NCBI RefSeq assembly: GCF_023101665.1
Contig: NZ_CP082161.1
Location: 4,774,001 to 4,838,000, forward strand
Source: Bradyrhizobium sp. 195
GTDB taxonomy: Bacteria; Pseudomonadota; Alphaproteobacteria; Rhizobiales; Xanthobacteraceae
Length of the DNA: 64,000 nt
Direction of reading: 5' to 3'
The notes beneath the pieces are model-generated. The model was given only the letters and a program-made list of their open reading frames with translations, made no database searches and had not been told where the DNA came from. Made by a program: the position numbers and the translations under genes. Position 1 is the first letter of the stretch; each line of letters opens with the position of its first letter. Of this stretch, positions 39,217 to 48,223 are shown in pieces.

Positions 39217-41949
39217 ATGATGACGAGATTCGGCAATCGCCTCTTTGACCAGGCCTTCGTGCGCGGCGGACCGATCCGCTGGCTGGTGATGGGCGGCACG
39301 CTGCTGATCGCGGCAATTGCCATAGGCTCGGTGCTGATGGCGCAGAATTTCCGCGAGCGGGCGCTGCGTAACTCCAGCCGCGAGCTTGACAACACGGTCT
39401 TGCTGCTCGCCCACCATTTCGATCAGCAATTGCTGGATTTCGCGGTCATCCAGAAGGATTTCGTCGACCACGTCCGCAGCACAGCAATCAACAGTGCCGA
39501 GGACTATCGCAAGCGCCTCTCGGGCCAGGACGTCCATCGGATGTTGCGCTCGAAGATCGAGGCGCTGCCCTACATCGGCGGCGTCAACATCATCGACGCC
39601 GACGGCGATCTGATCAACTCCTCCACGGCCTGGCCGGCTCCGAAAGTGAACGTTGCCGATCGCGGCTATTTTCGCACCTTCAAATACGATCCCTATTCGC
39701 CTGACGTGCTGATCGAGCCGCTGCATAGCCGCGTCTCCGGCGCATGGACCATCCTGGTGGCCCGGAAGATCGTCGGACCGAGCGGCGAATTCCTGGGTGT
39801 CGTCGGACGCGGGATCGAGCCCGCGAATTTTGAGAAATTCTTCGCCTCCGTCGCGCTCGGCGAAGACGCCACAATCTCGATGCTGCATCGCGACGGTACG
39901 CTGCTCGCCCGGTATCCGCATTCCAGCGAATTGATGGGACGGAATTTCAAGAACGGTTCATTTGCGCAGCAGAGGGTTTTTGGTCTCGATCACTTCGCCG
40001 GCCGCTTTGTAAGCCCGATCGACGGCGACGACCGGCTGATCTCCTCGCGCGCCCTGCCCCACTACCCGATCCTGATGATGGCCACCACGACGCGCGCGGC
40101 TGCACTAGCGGACTGGCGAGAGCAGATCGGCATCCTGATCTCGGTCGCCGCCTCTTCCGCGCTCGCCATCGCAGGCGTCCTGATCGCGGTCGTGCGCAAG
40201 CTGCTGACACAGCACCGACTCTCGCGGGAACGATTGACGCTGGAAAAGCAGCGGCTCGACCGCGCCGTCAACAACATGACGCAAGGCCTTTTGCTGTTCG
40301 ACGCCGACCGTCGGCTGGTGGTCTGCAACCAGCGCTACATCGAGATGTACGGACTTTCGGCCGAAACCGTGAAGCCCGGCTCGAGCTTCCACGATATCAT
40401 CGCGCATCGCAAGGTGACCGGCTCCTTCACGGGCGACGTCGACGATTATGTCGCGCGCGTGCTGAAGGACGTACATGCGCGCAACTCGATGGTCGTCGAT
40501 ACTTCCGACGGCCGCTCGATCCTCGTCCTCAACGAACCGCTCGCGGACGGCGGCTGGGTGGCTACCCATGAGGACATCACCGAGCGACGTCGTATCGAGG
40601 AGCACATTACTCACCTTGCCCATTACGACGCGCTGACCGATCTGCCCAACCGCACCATGTTTCACGAGCATCTGCGCGAAGAGCTCGCCGCTGTCGGCAA
40701 CGGCGAAGAGATCGCGGTGCACTACATCGACATCGACGAGTTCAAGGGCGTCAACGACGCGCTCGGCCATCTCGTCGGGGACGAGCTGTTGAAATCGGTT
40801 GCCGCAAGCCTGCGTCGCTGTGCGGGCCCGGCGGATTTCGTGGCGCGGCTCGGCGGCGACGAATTCGCCATCGTACAGAGCCCGGTGACGTCGCTGGACC
40901 AGGTCAACGAACTCGTCGCGCGGGTCTTCGAGGCCATCCGCGCGCCGTTCGACTGTCTGGGCCATCATCTCAATACCGATGCCAGCATCGGCATCGCGCT
41001 CGCACCCGAACATGGCACTGCGCTCGACCAGATCCTCAAGAACGCGGACATGGCGATGTACGCCGCCAAATCCGCCGGACGTCGCACCTATCGCTTCTTC
41101 GAGCCGGAGATGGACGCCAAGGCTCGCGAACGCCGGCAGCTCGAGAGCGACCTGCGCCACGCCATCGTCCAAGGGGGTCTCGAAGGCGGCCTCGAGGTCT
41201 ATTATCAGCCCTGCCTCGGCCTGAAGGATGATCGCATCACCGGCTGCGAGGCACTGGTGCGCTGGCGCCATCCCGAGCGCGGCATGGTCTCGCCGGCGGA
41301 GTTCATCCCGATCGCCGAAGATACCGGCCTGATCAACGAGATCGGCGAATGGGTGCTGGCGACCGCCTGCCGGGACGCGGCAAGCTGGCCCGACGACATC
41401 CGCCTCGCCGTCAACGTCTCGCCGGTGCAGTTCAAGAGCGGCACTCTGGCGCTGAAGATCATGGCGGCGCTCGCTGCTTCGAACCTGCCGGCGAGCCGGC
41501 TGGAGCTCGAGATCACCGAGGCGGTGCTGATCCGCGACGACGACACTGCGCTTACGATCCTCCACCAGCTCCGGGCCATCGGCGTGCGCATCGCGCTCGA
41601 CGATTTCGGCACCGGCTACTCGTCGCTGAGCTATCTGCACCGCTTCCCGTTCGACAAGATCAAGATTGACCGCTGTTTCGTCAACGACATCGCCGGTCCC
41701 GACGGCTCAGCCAGCATCGTCCAGGCCGTCGTCAATCTGGCGGCCGCGCGCCGCATGACCACCACGGCCGAGGGCGTCGAGACCGAGGAGCAGCAGCGCC
41801 TGCTCCGCGCGCTCGGCTGTTCCGAGATGCAGGGCTATCTCTTCAGCGCCGCCAAGCCCGCCGACAAAGTGCTCGAGCTGTTCGCGCTGCATCGCAGCCG
41901 GCTCGCCCAGCGCGAAGGCAGCGGCAGCCGGCGCCGCGAGGCGGGTTAG
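39217..41949 (+). CDS. Membrane GGDEF-EAL cyclic-di-GMP protein with periplasmic sensor
   Basis: A 910-residue protein. A first transmembrane helix (about 21-42) and a second (about 305-328) bracket a periplasmic dCache-like sensor domain (DADGDLINSS, DRGYFRTF, GVVGRGIEP). A PAS domain follows (about 355-465), then GGDEF (active motif GGDEF intact, near 550) and EAL (CEALVRWRHPERG, DDFGTGYSS, about 645-890). The RxxD inhibitory site five residues before GGDEF reads GPAD, so product inhibition may be absent. Both catalytic motifs look active, so net activity cannot be predicted. It is divergent from the Flp pilin, so a role in attachment is plausible. Confidence 0.92.
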   Translation: MMTRFGNRLFDQAFVRGGPIRWLVMGGTLLIAAIAIGSVLMAQNFRERALRNSSRELDNTVLLLAHHFDQQLLDFAVIQKDFVDHVRSTAINSAEDYRKRLSGQDVHRMLRSKIEALPYIGGVNIIDADGDLINSSTAWPAPKVNVADRGYFRTFKYDPYSPDVLIEPLHSRVSGAWTILVARKIVGPSGEFLGVVGRGIEPANFEKFFASVALGEDATISMLHRDGTLLARYPHSSELMGRNFKNGSFAQQRVFGLDHFAGRFVSPIDGDDRLISSRALPHYPILMMATTTRAAALADWREQIGILISVAASSALAIAGVLIAVVRKLLTQHRLSRERLTLEKQRLDRAVNNMTQGLLLFDADRRLVVCNQRYIEMYGLSAETVKPGSSFHDIIAHRKVTGSFTGDVDDYVARVLKDVHARNSMVVDTSDGRSILVLNEPLADGGWVATHEDITERRRIEEHITHLAHYDALTDLPNRTMFHEHLREELAAVGNGEEIAVHYIDIDEFKGVNDALGHLVGDELLKSVAASLRRCAGPADFVARLGGDEFAIVQSPVTSLDQVNELVARVFEAIRAPFDCLGHHLNTDASIGIALAPEHGTALDQILKNADMAMYAAKSAGRRTYRFFEPEMDAKARERRQLESDLRHAIVQGGLEGGLEVYYQPCLGLKDDRITGCEALVRWRHPERGMVSPAEFIPIAEDTGLINEIGEWVLATACRDAASWPDDIRLAVNVSPVQFKSGTLALKIMAALAASNLPASRLELEITEAVLIRDDDTALTILHQLRAIGVRIALDDFGTGYSSLSYLHRFPFDKIKIDRCFVNDIAGPDGSASIVQAVVNLAAARRMTTTAEGVETEEQQRLLRALGCSEMQGYLFSAAKPADKVLELFALHRSRLAQREGSGSRRREAG

Positions 41950-41967
41950 ACCGGAACGTAGCGCTGT

Positions 41968-41998
41968 AGCCCGGATTGCGCTGCGCTCCATCCGGGCT
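41968..41998. repeat. Short palindrome of the CCCGGAT repeat family
   Basis: AGCCCGGAT (41968-41976) and ATCCGGGCT (41990-41998) pair perfectly; the interior GCGCTGCGCTCC matches the element at 18826-18902. It lies between the ends of the convergent GGDEF-EAL and ctpA genes. Confidence 0.7.
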
Positions 41999-42028
41999 GC
42001 GGATTACCGTGACAGTCCCCAAACGAAA

Positions 42029-42060
42029 TCGCCCGGGAGCGGTGATGCACTCCCGGGCGA
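42029..42060 (-). terminator. Terminator of the CtpA protease gene
   Basis: TCGCCCGGGAG (42029-42039) and CTCCCGGGCGA (42050-42060) form a perfect 11-bp stem with a 10-base loop. Read leftward it is followed by TTTCGTTTG and lies 25 bases after the protease stop. Confidence 0.75.
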
Positions 42061-42085
42061 TCTCGATGTCTCGAAGTCGTAGAGC

Positions 42086-43423
42086 TTAGTTCGGCACCGC
42101 AGCCTTCGGCGCGCGCTTCGCCGCAACCGCATTCGCCGTGACGCCGTGCAGGAAATCGTAAGCCGCATGCAGGGCCTTGTCGTCCTCCTCCTTCGGAGGA
42201 ACGTAGGACTGCGATCCGGTCTGCTCGCCACCCTCGCCGGCCGACAGATGCCCGCGCATCTGCGACTCCGCCATGGTGTCCATCCGGCCCTTCAGCTCGG
42301 GCGGCACGTCCTGCAGGATCTCGATGTCGGGGGCAACGCCCTGGGCCTGAATCGAGCGGCCCGACGGCGTGTAATAACGCGCCGTGGTCAGCGCCAGCGC
42401 ACCGTTGCCGGCGCCGAGCGGAATGATCGTCTGCACCGAGCCCTTGCCGAACGAGCGCGTGCCGATGATCGTGGCACGCTTGTGGTCATGCAGCGCGCCG
42501 GCCACGATCTCCGAGGCGGAGGCCGAGCCGCCATTGACCAGGATCACCAGCGGCTTGCCCTTGGTGAGGTCGCCGCCATGCGCAGTGAAGCGCTGGGTCT
42601 CTTCGGGACTGCGGCCACGGGTCGAAACGACCTCGCCACGTTGCAGGAACGCACTCGACACCGACACGGCCTGGTCGAGCAGACCGCCCGGATTGTTGCG
42701 CAGGTCCACCACGTAGCCGACGAGCTTGTCCTGCGAGACGTCCCTGGTGATCGAGGCGATCGCCTTCTTCAGGCCATCGGTGGTCTGCTCGTTGAACGAG
42801 GTGATGCGGATATAGCCGATGTCGCCGTTCTCGACATGGAAGCGAACCGGGCGCACATGAATGATCTCGCGCTTGATCGCGACATCGAGCGGGGCGTCGG
42901 CGCCCTTGCGCACGATGGTGAGCTTGGTCTGGGTATCGACCGGGCCCTTCATCTTGTTAACGGCCTGCTCGAGCGTCATGCCCTGCACGGCCTCGCCGTC
43001 GATCTTGCTGATGAGGTCGCCGGACATGATGCCGGCCTTCGAGGCGGGCGTATCGTCTATCGGCGAGACGACCTTGACGAGGCCGTCTTCCATCGTGACC
43101 TCGATGCCGAGGCCGCCGAACTCGCCGGAGGTGGTCTCCTGCATCTCGGTCCAGGCCTTCGCATTCATGTAGCGCGAATGCGGATCGAGCGAGGTCACCA
43201 TGCCCGTGATCGCGCCCTCGACCAGCTTGGCATTGTCCGGCTTCTCGACATAGCTCGCCTTCACGCGCTCGAACACTTCGCCGAACAGGTTGAGCTGGGA
43301 ATAGGCATCATTCGCACCCGCTGCCGCCCGCGCCGCCCATACGCCGCCGTGGGGGCTGGCTACCAGAAAGGTCAGAGACGCTCCGGTGAGCGCGCCCAGA
43401 GGGAACAGCAGGGATTTCCGCAT
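42086..43423 (-). CDS. ctpA: S41-family C-terminal processing peptidase
   Basis: A 445-residue periplasmic serine protease. Signal-type N-terminus (FPLGALTGASLTFLVA), a PDZ domain (about 90-175, GLGIEVTMEDGLVKVVSPID ... AGIMSGDLISKIDG), then the S41 catalytic core with the Ser in VNGGSASASEIVAG and the Lys in GTRSFGKGSVQT. Such proteases trim envelope proteins or lipoproteins in the cell-wall pathway. ATG at 43423 starts the signal peptide; the upstream ATG at 43489 does not. No metallopeptidase or nudix partner adjoins it. Confidence 0.93.
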   Translation of the reverse strand: MRKSLLFPLGALTGASLTFLVASPHGGVWAARAAAGANDAYSQLNLFGEVFERVKASYVEKPDNAKLVEGAITGMVTSLDPHSRYMNAKAWTEMQETTSGEFGGLGIEVTMEDGLVKVVSPIDDTPASKAGIMSGDLISKIDGEAVQGMTLEQAVNKMKGPVDTQTKLTIVRKGADAPLDVAIKREIIHVRPVRFHVENGDIGYIRITSFNEQTTDGLKKAIASITRDVSQDKLVGYVVDLRNNPGGLLDQAVSVSSAFLQRGEVVSTRGRSPEETQRFTAHGGDLTKGKPLVILVNGGSASASEIVAGALHDHKRATIIGTRSFGKGSVQTIIPLGAGNGALALTTARYYTPSGRSIQAQGVAPDIEILQDVPPELKGRMDTMAESQMRGHLSAGEGGEQTGSQSYVPPKEEDDKALHAAYDFLHGVTANAVAAKRAPKAAVPN

Positions 43424-43715
43424 GTAGTCTGACCTTTTCGCTTGGGGCTTTGGGGCGCCATGCAATTGGCGATCCAGTCCGTTTCTCACAATACCATTCT
43501 GGTTTCTTCAAGGCCGGGACGCCACGCGGGCGGGTACCTCCGCAGAAATCGCTTCGTTCGGGCCTAAACTTTTGGCAACGTTGCAGGACTGGTCCGCCCG
43601 CAAGGGGAATCGGTGGGCCGGTCTACGCCTCGCAGCTATGCGATTTTAGGATAGTTTTGGAGGGCTGGACGGGTTAGGCGATGACATAAGGCTTCAAATT
43701 CTCGGGAGGATAACA

Positions 43716-44849
43716 ATGAACGAAGCACCCCGCATCCGGCCGGAACGGAACGTCGAACTCGGCGCCAGCAACGAGCCGTTCCAGAACCTGCACGAATTCA
43801 TCCGGAAAGCGCGGGCCAACCTCAACCAGAACGCCTGGGACTACATTGTCGGCGCCGCCGAGACCGAAACCACGATGCGCCGCAACCGCATGGCGCTGGA
43901 CGAGATCGCCTTTCGCCCGCGCGTGCTGCGCGACGTCCGCAAGGTGGACGGCTCGGTTCAGCAGTTCGGCCGCAAGATGCGCCTGCCGGTGGTGCTCGCC
44001 CCCGTCGGCGCGCTCGAGATCTTCGATCCGGATGGCGCGGCCAGCGTTGCGCGCGGCGCCGGCACCTTCGGTGCCGCGCACATGCTGAGTTCGGTGTCCG
44101 AGCCCGGCCTGGAGAAGACCGCCGAGATGGCCCCCGATGCGCTGCGGCTCTATCAGCTCTATGTCCGCGGCGACGACGCCTTCGTTGCCGATGTCGTCAG
44201 CCGTGCCGAGAAGAACGCCTATGCCGCCTTCTGTCTGACCGTCGACACCGCCCATTACAGCCGTCGCGAACGTGACATCGCCAAGCGCTACGTTCGCGAG
44301 AGCCGCCTGCGCGCCACCGGCGGCGATTTCCAGAAGGGCCTGGAGTGGCGGACCGTGAAGATGGTCAAGGACAAGTTCAAGATCCCGCTGATCCTGAAGG
44401 GCATCGCCACCGCGGAGGACGCCCTGATCGCGGTCGATCACGGCGTCGAATGGATCTACGTCTCCAACCATGGCGGACGCCAGCTCGACCATGGCCGCGG
44501 CGCCATGCATGTGCTGCCCGAAATCGTCGAGGCCGTGAAGGGTCGCGCCAAGATCATGGTAGACGGCGGCATCTGTCGCGGCACCGATATCGTCAAGGCG
44601 ATCGCGGCAGGCGCAGACCTCGTCGGCATCGGCCGGATGCAATGTTGGGCACTGGCGGCGGCCGGCGAAGCCGGCATCACACGGATGCTGGAGCTCATGG
44701 AGGACGAAGTGCTGCGCTGCCTCGGCCTCTTGGGCGCCACTTCGTTTGCCGAAGTCGACAAATCCTGCCTGCATCCGGCGACCGCCACCAACGCGCCGAG
44801 CGTGTTCAGCGCGTTCCCGCTGTTCGACCACGAGCCTTATCGATACTGA
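43716..44849 (+). CDS. FMN-dependent alpha-hydroxy acid oxidase/dehydrogenase
   Basis: A 377-residue TIM-barrel flavoenzyme of the lactate/glycolate oxidase family. Markers: NAWDYIVGAAETETT at the start of the barrel, RPRVLRDV, the substrate/FMN region LKGIATAEDALIA, the active-site His in YVSNHGGRQLDHGRG, and the FMN phosphate loop IMVDGGICRGTDI followed by IGRMQ. It lacks the membrane segment of LldD, so it may be a soluble L-lactate- or glycolate-oxidising enzyme. The start has GGGAGGATAACA directly before ATG. A phosphatase gene follows 64 bases later. Confidence 0.9.
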   Translation: MNEAPRIRPERNVELGASNEPFQNLHEFIRKARANLNQNAWDYIVGAAETETTMRRNRMALDEIAFRPRVLRDVRKVDGSVQQFGRKMRLPVVLAPVGALEIFDPDGAASVARGAGTFGAAHMLSSVSEPGLEKTAEMAPDALRLYQLYVRGDDAFVADVVSRAEKNAYAAFCLTVDTAHYSRRERDIAKRYVRESRLRATGGDFQKGLEWRTVKMVKDKFKIPLILKGIATAEDALIAVDHGVEWIYVSNHGGRQLDHGRGAMHVLPEIVEAVKGRAKIMVDGGICRGTDIVKAIAAGADLVGIGRMQCWALAAAGEAGITRMLELMEDEVLRCLGLLGATSFAEVDKSCLHPATATNAPSVFSAFPLFDHEPYRY

Positions 44850-44913
44850 CTTGTCGATAGTGACTTGCCGACTCTTGCCGAACTCTTGCCGATATCGAAG
44901 TGAAAGGACGCAG

Positions 44914-45537
44914 GTGACATCGCTCTCTCCCGGCAGCGCCGATGCGCTTTTGTTCGATCTCGGGCGCGTGGTGCTCGACATCGACTTCTCCAAGGCGATC
45001 GCCTGCTGGGCGGGGCATGCCGGCTGCCAGCCCGAATCCATTGTCGCGCGCTATGTGCGTGACGAGGCCTACCGGCTGCACGAGGTCGGCAAGATCAGCG
45101 ACGAGGATTATTTCGCCTCGCTACGTGCTTCGCTCGGAATCGGCATTTCGGACGCCCAGTTCCTGGAGGGCTGGAACGCGATCTTCGCCGGCGAAATGCC
45201 GGATATCGCCGAGTTGTTGCCGCGCGCGGCGAAGCAGATGCCGCTCTACGCCTTCTCCAACACCAACCGGCCGCACGTCGACTATTTCTCGAAGGAATAT
45301 GCCGATCTGCTCGGCCATTTCCGCGGACTGTATTTGTCTTCCAGCATCGGCCTGCGCAAACCGGATGCGGAGGCTTTCGACCATGTCGTCGCGGCGATCG
45401 GCGTGCCAGCGGAGCGCATCGTGTTCTTCGACGATCTCGCCGAGAACATCGAGGGAGCGCAGGCGCGCGGCCTGACCGCCGTGCATGTCACGTCGCCGCG
45501 CGATGTCGGGAACGCCTTGAAGGCCCTAGGAATCTGA
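44914..45537 (+). CDS. HAD-superfamily phosphatase, YihX-like
   Basis: A 207-residue HAD-IA hydrolase. The first motif is LFDLGRVVLDIDF with DLG in place of the common DxD; motif II is AFSNTNRPH; the Lys of motif III is in GLRKPDAEAF; motif IV is VFFDDLAENIEGA. This set is like E. coli YihX, an alpha-D-glucose-1-phosphate phosphatase. GTG at 44914 with AAGGA upstream is preferred. It lies 64 bases downstream of the hydroxyacid oxidase and may share its transcript; phosphoglycolate or sugar phosphates are possible substrates. Confidence 0.85.
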   Translation: MTSLSPGSADALLFDLGRVVLDIDFSKAIACWAGHAGCQPESIVARYVRDEAYRLHEVGKISDEDYFASLRASLGIGISDAQFLEGWNAIFAGEMPDIAELLPRAAKQMPLYAFSNTNRPHVDYFSKEYADLLGHFRGLYLSSSIGLRKPDAEAFDHVVAAIGVPAERIVFFDDLAENIEGAQARGLTAVHVTSPRDVGNALKALGI

Positions 45538-45706
45538 GGCTAAACGGTCCCAGCGCGAGCCCACCGCACGCCCCGGTTCCCGGGACCAAATCTGCGGAAC
45601 ATGAGGAACCCAAACCCTTTGTGCATTTTTGTACAGAGTTCCGGGAACGGAATGCCACCCTTCGGACTCATGAGTCGGTTGGGACTTCTACATCGGACTT
45701 ATCGAC

Positions 45707-45913
45707 GTGCTGGGCAAAACCTATCTCACCAAGCAAGCCTCTCTCCTGCTTGAATTCGCAAGAACCACCTCGGATTCTGACCTTTCCGCCAAGCTGATCA
45801 GCAAGGCCGCCGACCTGAAGTCTCAGGCCGACCCTCTGCCCGACAAGGATCAAGGTCCCAAAGCTCCCGACGTCGCACTGAACGACGGCTCGGGCCGACC
45901 GAGCGGGAGTTGA
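45707..45913 (+). CDS. Small helical hypothetical protein
   Basis: A 68-residue ORF with GTG start. Residues 8-38 read as an amphipathic helix pair (KQASLLLEFARTTSDSDLSA, KLISKAADLKSQAD) and the C-terminus is Pro/Asp/Gly-rich and disordered. Short proteins of this LLEFA-KT-x-D-x2-AKLI-KAADL type are recalled from bradyrhizobia; the function is unknown. No clear promoter was identified. The stop is three bases before the start of a 30-residue membrane peptide ORF. Confidence 0.6.
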   Translation: MLGKTYLTKQASLLLEFARTTSDSDLSAKLISKAADLKSQADPLPDKDQGPKAPDVALNDGSGRPSGS

Positions 45914-45916
45914 CCG

Positions 45917-46009
45917 ATGCTGGCCGTGGCATTCGTCCTTCTCGTGCTCGCCATGGCCATCCTCATCCCGGTCTGTCTCGCCTTCCGGATCATGCCGCGA
46001 CGGAATTGA
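45917..46009 (+). CDS. 30-residue single-helix membrane microprotein
   Basis: An ORF of 31 codons with GGGAG eight bases before the ATG. It encodes one strongly hydrophobic helix (LAVAFVLLVLAMAILIPVCL) ending in a basic tail RIMPRRN, the usual look of small inner-membrane regulators. It is immediately downstream of the 68-residue gene and probably co-transcribed with it. Expression is unproven. Confidence 0.5.
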   Translation: MLAVAFVLLVLAMAILIPVCLAFRIMPRRN

Positions 46010-46133
46010 GCCGCCTCCTCCACTGCTGAGGCCACGCAGGATAAATCACCCTGCGTGCTGCTTTGCCTCGCGCCCGCACTCGGATAGAACTCTCGCCGGC
46101 CATTTACCAATGTGCTCAGCAGGAGTTTAGCCC

Positions 46134-47345
46134 GTGGCCCTGATGCCGGTTTCGGACGCGCTTGCCGCGGTGCTGGCGGGTGCAGAGCCACTGCCCGAAC
46201 AGAAGGCCTCCCTCGACGAGGCCTACCATCGCGTGCTCGCGCGCGACGTCGCGGCGCGGCGCACGCAGCCGCCGCAAGCGATGTCGGCGATGGACGGCTA
46301 TGCCGTGCGCGCCGCCGATGCGGCAACGATCGATTCCCGGCTGACGGTCATCGGCGAGGTCGCGGCGGGCCGTCCTTTCGCAGGAACGGTCGGTGCCGGC
46401 GAAGCCGTACGGATCTTCACGGGCGGCGTCATTCCCGACGGTGCGGACGCGGTCGTGATCCAGGAGGACACCGTCGCGGACGGCGATAGCGTCACGATCA
46501 AGGAAGCCGCGATCGCCGGACGGCACATCCGCCCGGCAGGCGTCGACTTCCGCGAGGGCGACGTGCTCTTGCGCAAAGGAACCCGTCTGACAGAGCGCGA
46601 CCTCGCGCTCGCAGCCGGAATGAATCACCCGCATCTCGCCGTCTGCCGCCGTCCGAAGGTCGCGATCCTCGCCACCGGCGACGAACTGGTGATGCCGGGC
46701 TCAACGCCCGGGCACGGCCAGATCGTCTATTCCAATGGCTACGCCCTGCACGCTCTAGCCCGCAGCGAGGGCGCCGAGACCATCGACCTCGGCGTTGCCG
46801 CCGATACGCTTGCAGCCACCTCCGCCGGCATCCGTCGCGCCCGCGAGAGCGGTACCGACATCCTGATCACGACCGGCGGCGCGTCGGTCGGCGACCACGA
46901 TCTGGTCCAGCAGGCGCTCCTGGACGAAGGCATCTCGATGGCGTTCTGGAAGATCGCGATTCGGCCCGGCAAGCCGATGATGCACGGACGGCTCGGCGCG
47001 ATGGGTGTGATCGGCCTGCCCGGCAATCCCGTGTCCTCCTACGTCTGCGCCTTCCTGTTCATGGTGCCGCTGATTCGCGCGCTGTCGGGCCGTTCAGTGA
47101 TCCATCATCGTCGCGAGCGCGCCGTGCTGGGCCGCGATCTCGGCGCCAACGACCAGCGCGAGGATTATCTGCGCGCGCGGCTGGAGCTGCGCGACGACGG
47201 CACGCTCGTCGCCGTTCCCGTCAGTCATCAGGACTCCTCTCTGCTTGCGAATCTCGCTGCAGCACAGGTACTTCTCGTCCGCCCACCGTTCGCCCCGAAG
47301 GCCGAGGCCGGCAGCCCTTGCGAGGTGCTGCGGCTCCCCGTCTGA
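46134..47345 (+). CDS. moeA: Molybdopterin molybdenumtransferase
   Basis: A 403-residue enzyme that inserts molybdate into adenylylated molybdopterin. Motifs: SAMDGYAV near the N-terminus, FTGGVIPDGADAVVIQED, ILATGDELVMPG, ILITTGGASVGDHD and GLPGNPVSSYV, in the normal MoeA order. GTG at 46134 has AGGAG eight bases upstream; ATG at 46143 is a possible alternative. In relatives it directly follows moaC; here it is set 7.4 kb away. Confidence 0.95.
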   Translation: MALMPVSDALAAVLAGAEPLPEQKASLDEAYHRVLARDVAARRTQPPQAMSAMDGYAVRAADAATIDSRLTVIGEVAAGRPFAGTVGAGEAVRIFTGGVIPDGADAVVIQEDTVADGDSVTIKEAAIAGRHIRPAGVDFREGDVLLRKGTRLTERDLALAAGMNHPHLAVCRRPKVAILATGDELVMPGSTPGHGQIVYSNGYALHALARSEGAETIDLGVAADTLAATSAGIRRARESGTDILITTGGASVGDHDLVQQALLDEGISMAFWKIAIRPGKPMMHGRLGAMGVIGLPGNPVSSYVCAFLFMVPLIRALSGRSVIHHRRERAVLGRDLGANDQREDYLRARLELRDDGTLVAVPVSHQDSSLLANLAAAQVLLVRPPFAPKAEAGSPCEVLRLPV

Positions 47346-47406
47346 ACTGCGCGGCCACACGCATTCCGCGAGTTTGCCTCTGTTCACGGTAAATTAAGCA
47401 GTTGCG

Positions 47407-47447
47407 GAACATGTATCGAACATATAGTGTCCGTTCATGATTTGTTT
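47407..47447 (+). promoter_or_regulatory. LexA (SOS) boxes upstream of lexA
   Basis: GAAC-ATGTATC-GAAC (47407-47421) is the exact alphaproteobacterial SOS box in reverse orientation. A second, imperfect one, GTTC-ATGATTT-GTTT (47433-47447), starts 11 bases later. Both lie about 80-110 bases before the lexA start, consistent with autorepression. Confidence 0.85.
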
Positions 47448-47521
47448 CGAGCATGCAGCGGCTTATCGCTGAATTCATCGTCTCGGAATCGAACGACATC
47501 AACCGGGGGACTTTGGTCGAG

Positions 47522-48223
47522 ATGTTAACGCGCAAACAATACGAGCTTCTGCGGTTCATCAGCGAACGCTTGAAGGAAAGCGGCGTGCCGCCCTCCTTCG
47601 ACGAGATGAAGGATGCGCTCGACCTGCGCTCGAAGTCAGGCATTCACCGCCTGATCACCGCGCTCGAGGAGCGCGGCTTCATCCGCCGCCTGCCCAACCG
47701 CGCCCGCGCCATCGAAGTGATCAAGCTGCCGGAGCTTCAAGCTGCCGCCGGCAACCGACGCGGCTTCACGCCGAGCGTCATCGAGGGCAATCTCGGCAAG
47801 GTCCGCGCGAGCTCCAGCCCGGCCGTGGACGAGGGCGAGCGGCCCGTTGCAGTGCCCGTGATGGGCCGCATCGCGGCCGGCACGCCGATCGAGGCGTTGC
47901 AGACCCGCAGCCACACCATCAGCGTGCCGCCTGACATGCTCGGCTCCGGCGAGCACTACGCCCTCGAAGTGCGCGGCGATTCCATGGTCGAGGCCGGTAT
48001 CCTCGACGGCGACATGGCGCTGATCCAGCGCAACGAGAGCGCCGATACCGGTGACATCGTGGTGGCGCTGATCGACGACGAGGAGGCCACGCTCAAGCGC
48101 TTCCGCCGCCGCGGCGCCTCGATCGCACTCGAACCCGCCAATGCCGCTTATGAGGTGCGCATCCTGCCGCCGAACCGCGTGAAAATTCAGGGCAAGCTGA
48201 TCGGGCTTTACCGGAAGTACTGA
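47522..48223 (+). CDS. lexA: LexA repressor
   Basis: A 233-residue SOS repressor. The winged HTH occupies residues 1-65 ([41 protein letters not shown]). The self-cleavage site is Ala-Gly in [11 protein letters not shown], and the catalytic dyad is Ser in [10 protein letters not shown] and Lys in EEATLKRF. It represses DNA-damage genes and is cleaved when RecA filaments form. ATG at 47522 is the normal start; the frame is open upstream but crosses the operator. Confidence 0.96.
   Translation: MLTRKQYELLRFISERLKESGVPPSFDEMKDALDLRSKSGIHRLITALEERGFIRRLPNRARAIEVIKLPELQAAAGNRRGFTPSVIEGNLGKVRASSSPAVDEGERPVAVPVMGRIAAGTPIEALQTRSHTISVPPDMLGSGEHYALEVRGDSMVEAGILDGDMALIQRNESADTGDIVVALIDDEEATLKRFRRRGASIALEPANAAYEVRILPPNRVKIQGKLIGLYRKY

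Noticed and set aside
40105..41640. 511-codon frame antisense to the GGDEF-EAL gene
   Set aside because: Shadow of a gene with clear domains and motifs.
43574..43585. GCAACGTTGC palindrome between ctpA and the hydroxyacid oxidase
   Set aside because: Only ten bases; expected by chance in this amount of DNA.
45577..45652. Two GTTCC/GGAAC-rich palindromes upstream of the 68-residue gene, considered as stress sigma (EcfG) promoters
   Set aside because: No GTT-type -10 element at 16-17 bases from any GGAAC.
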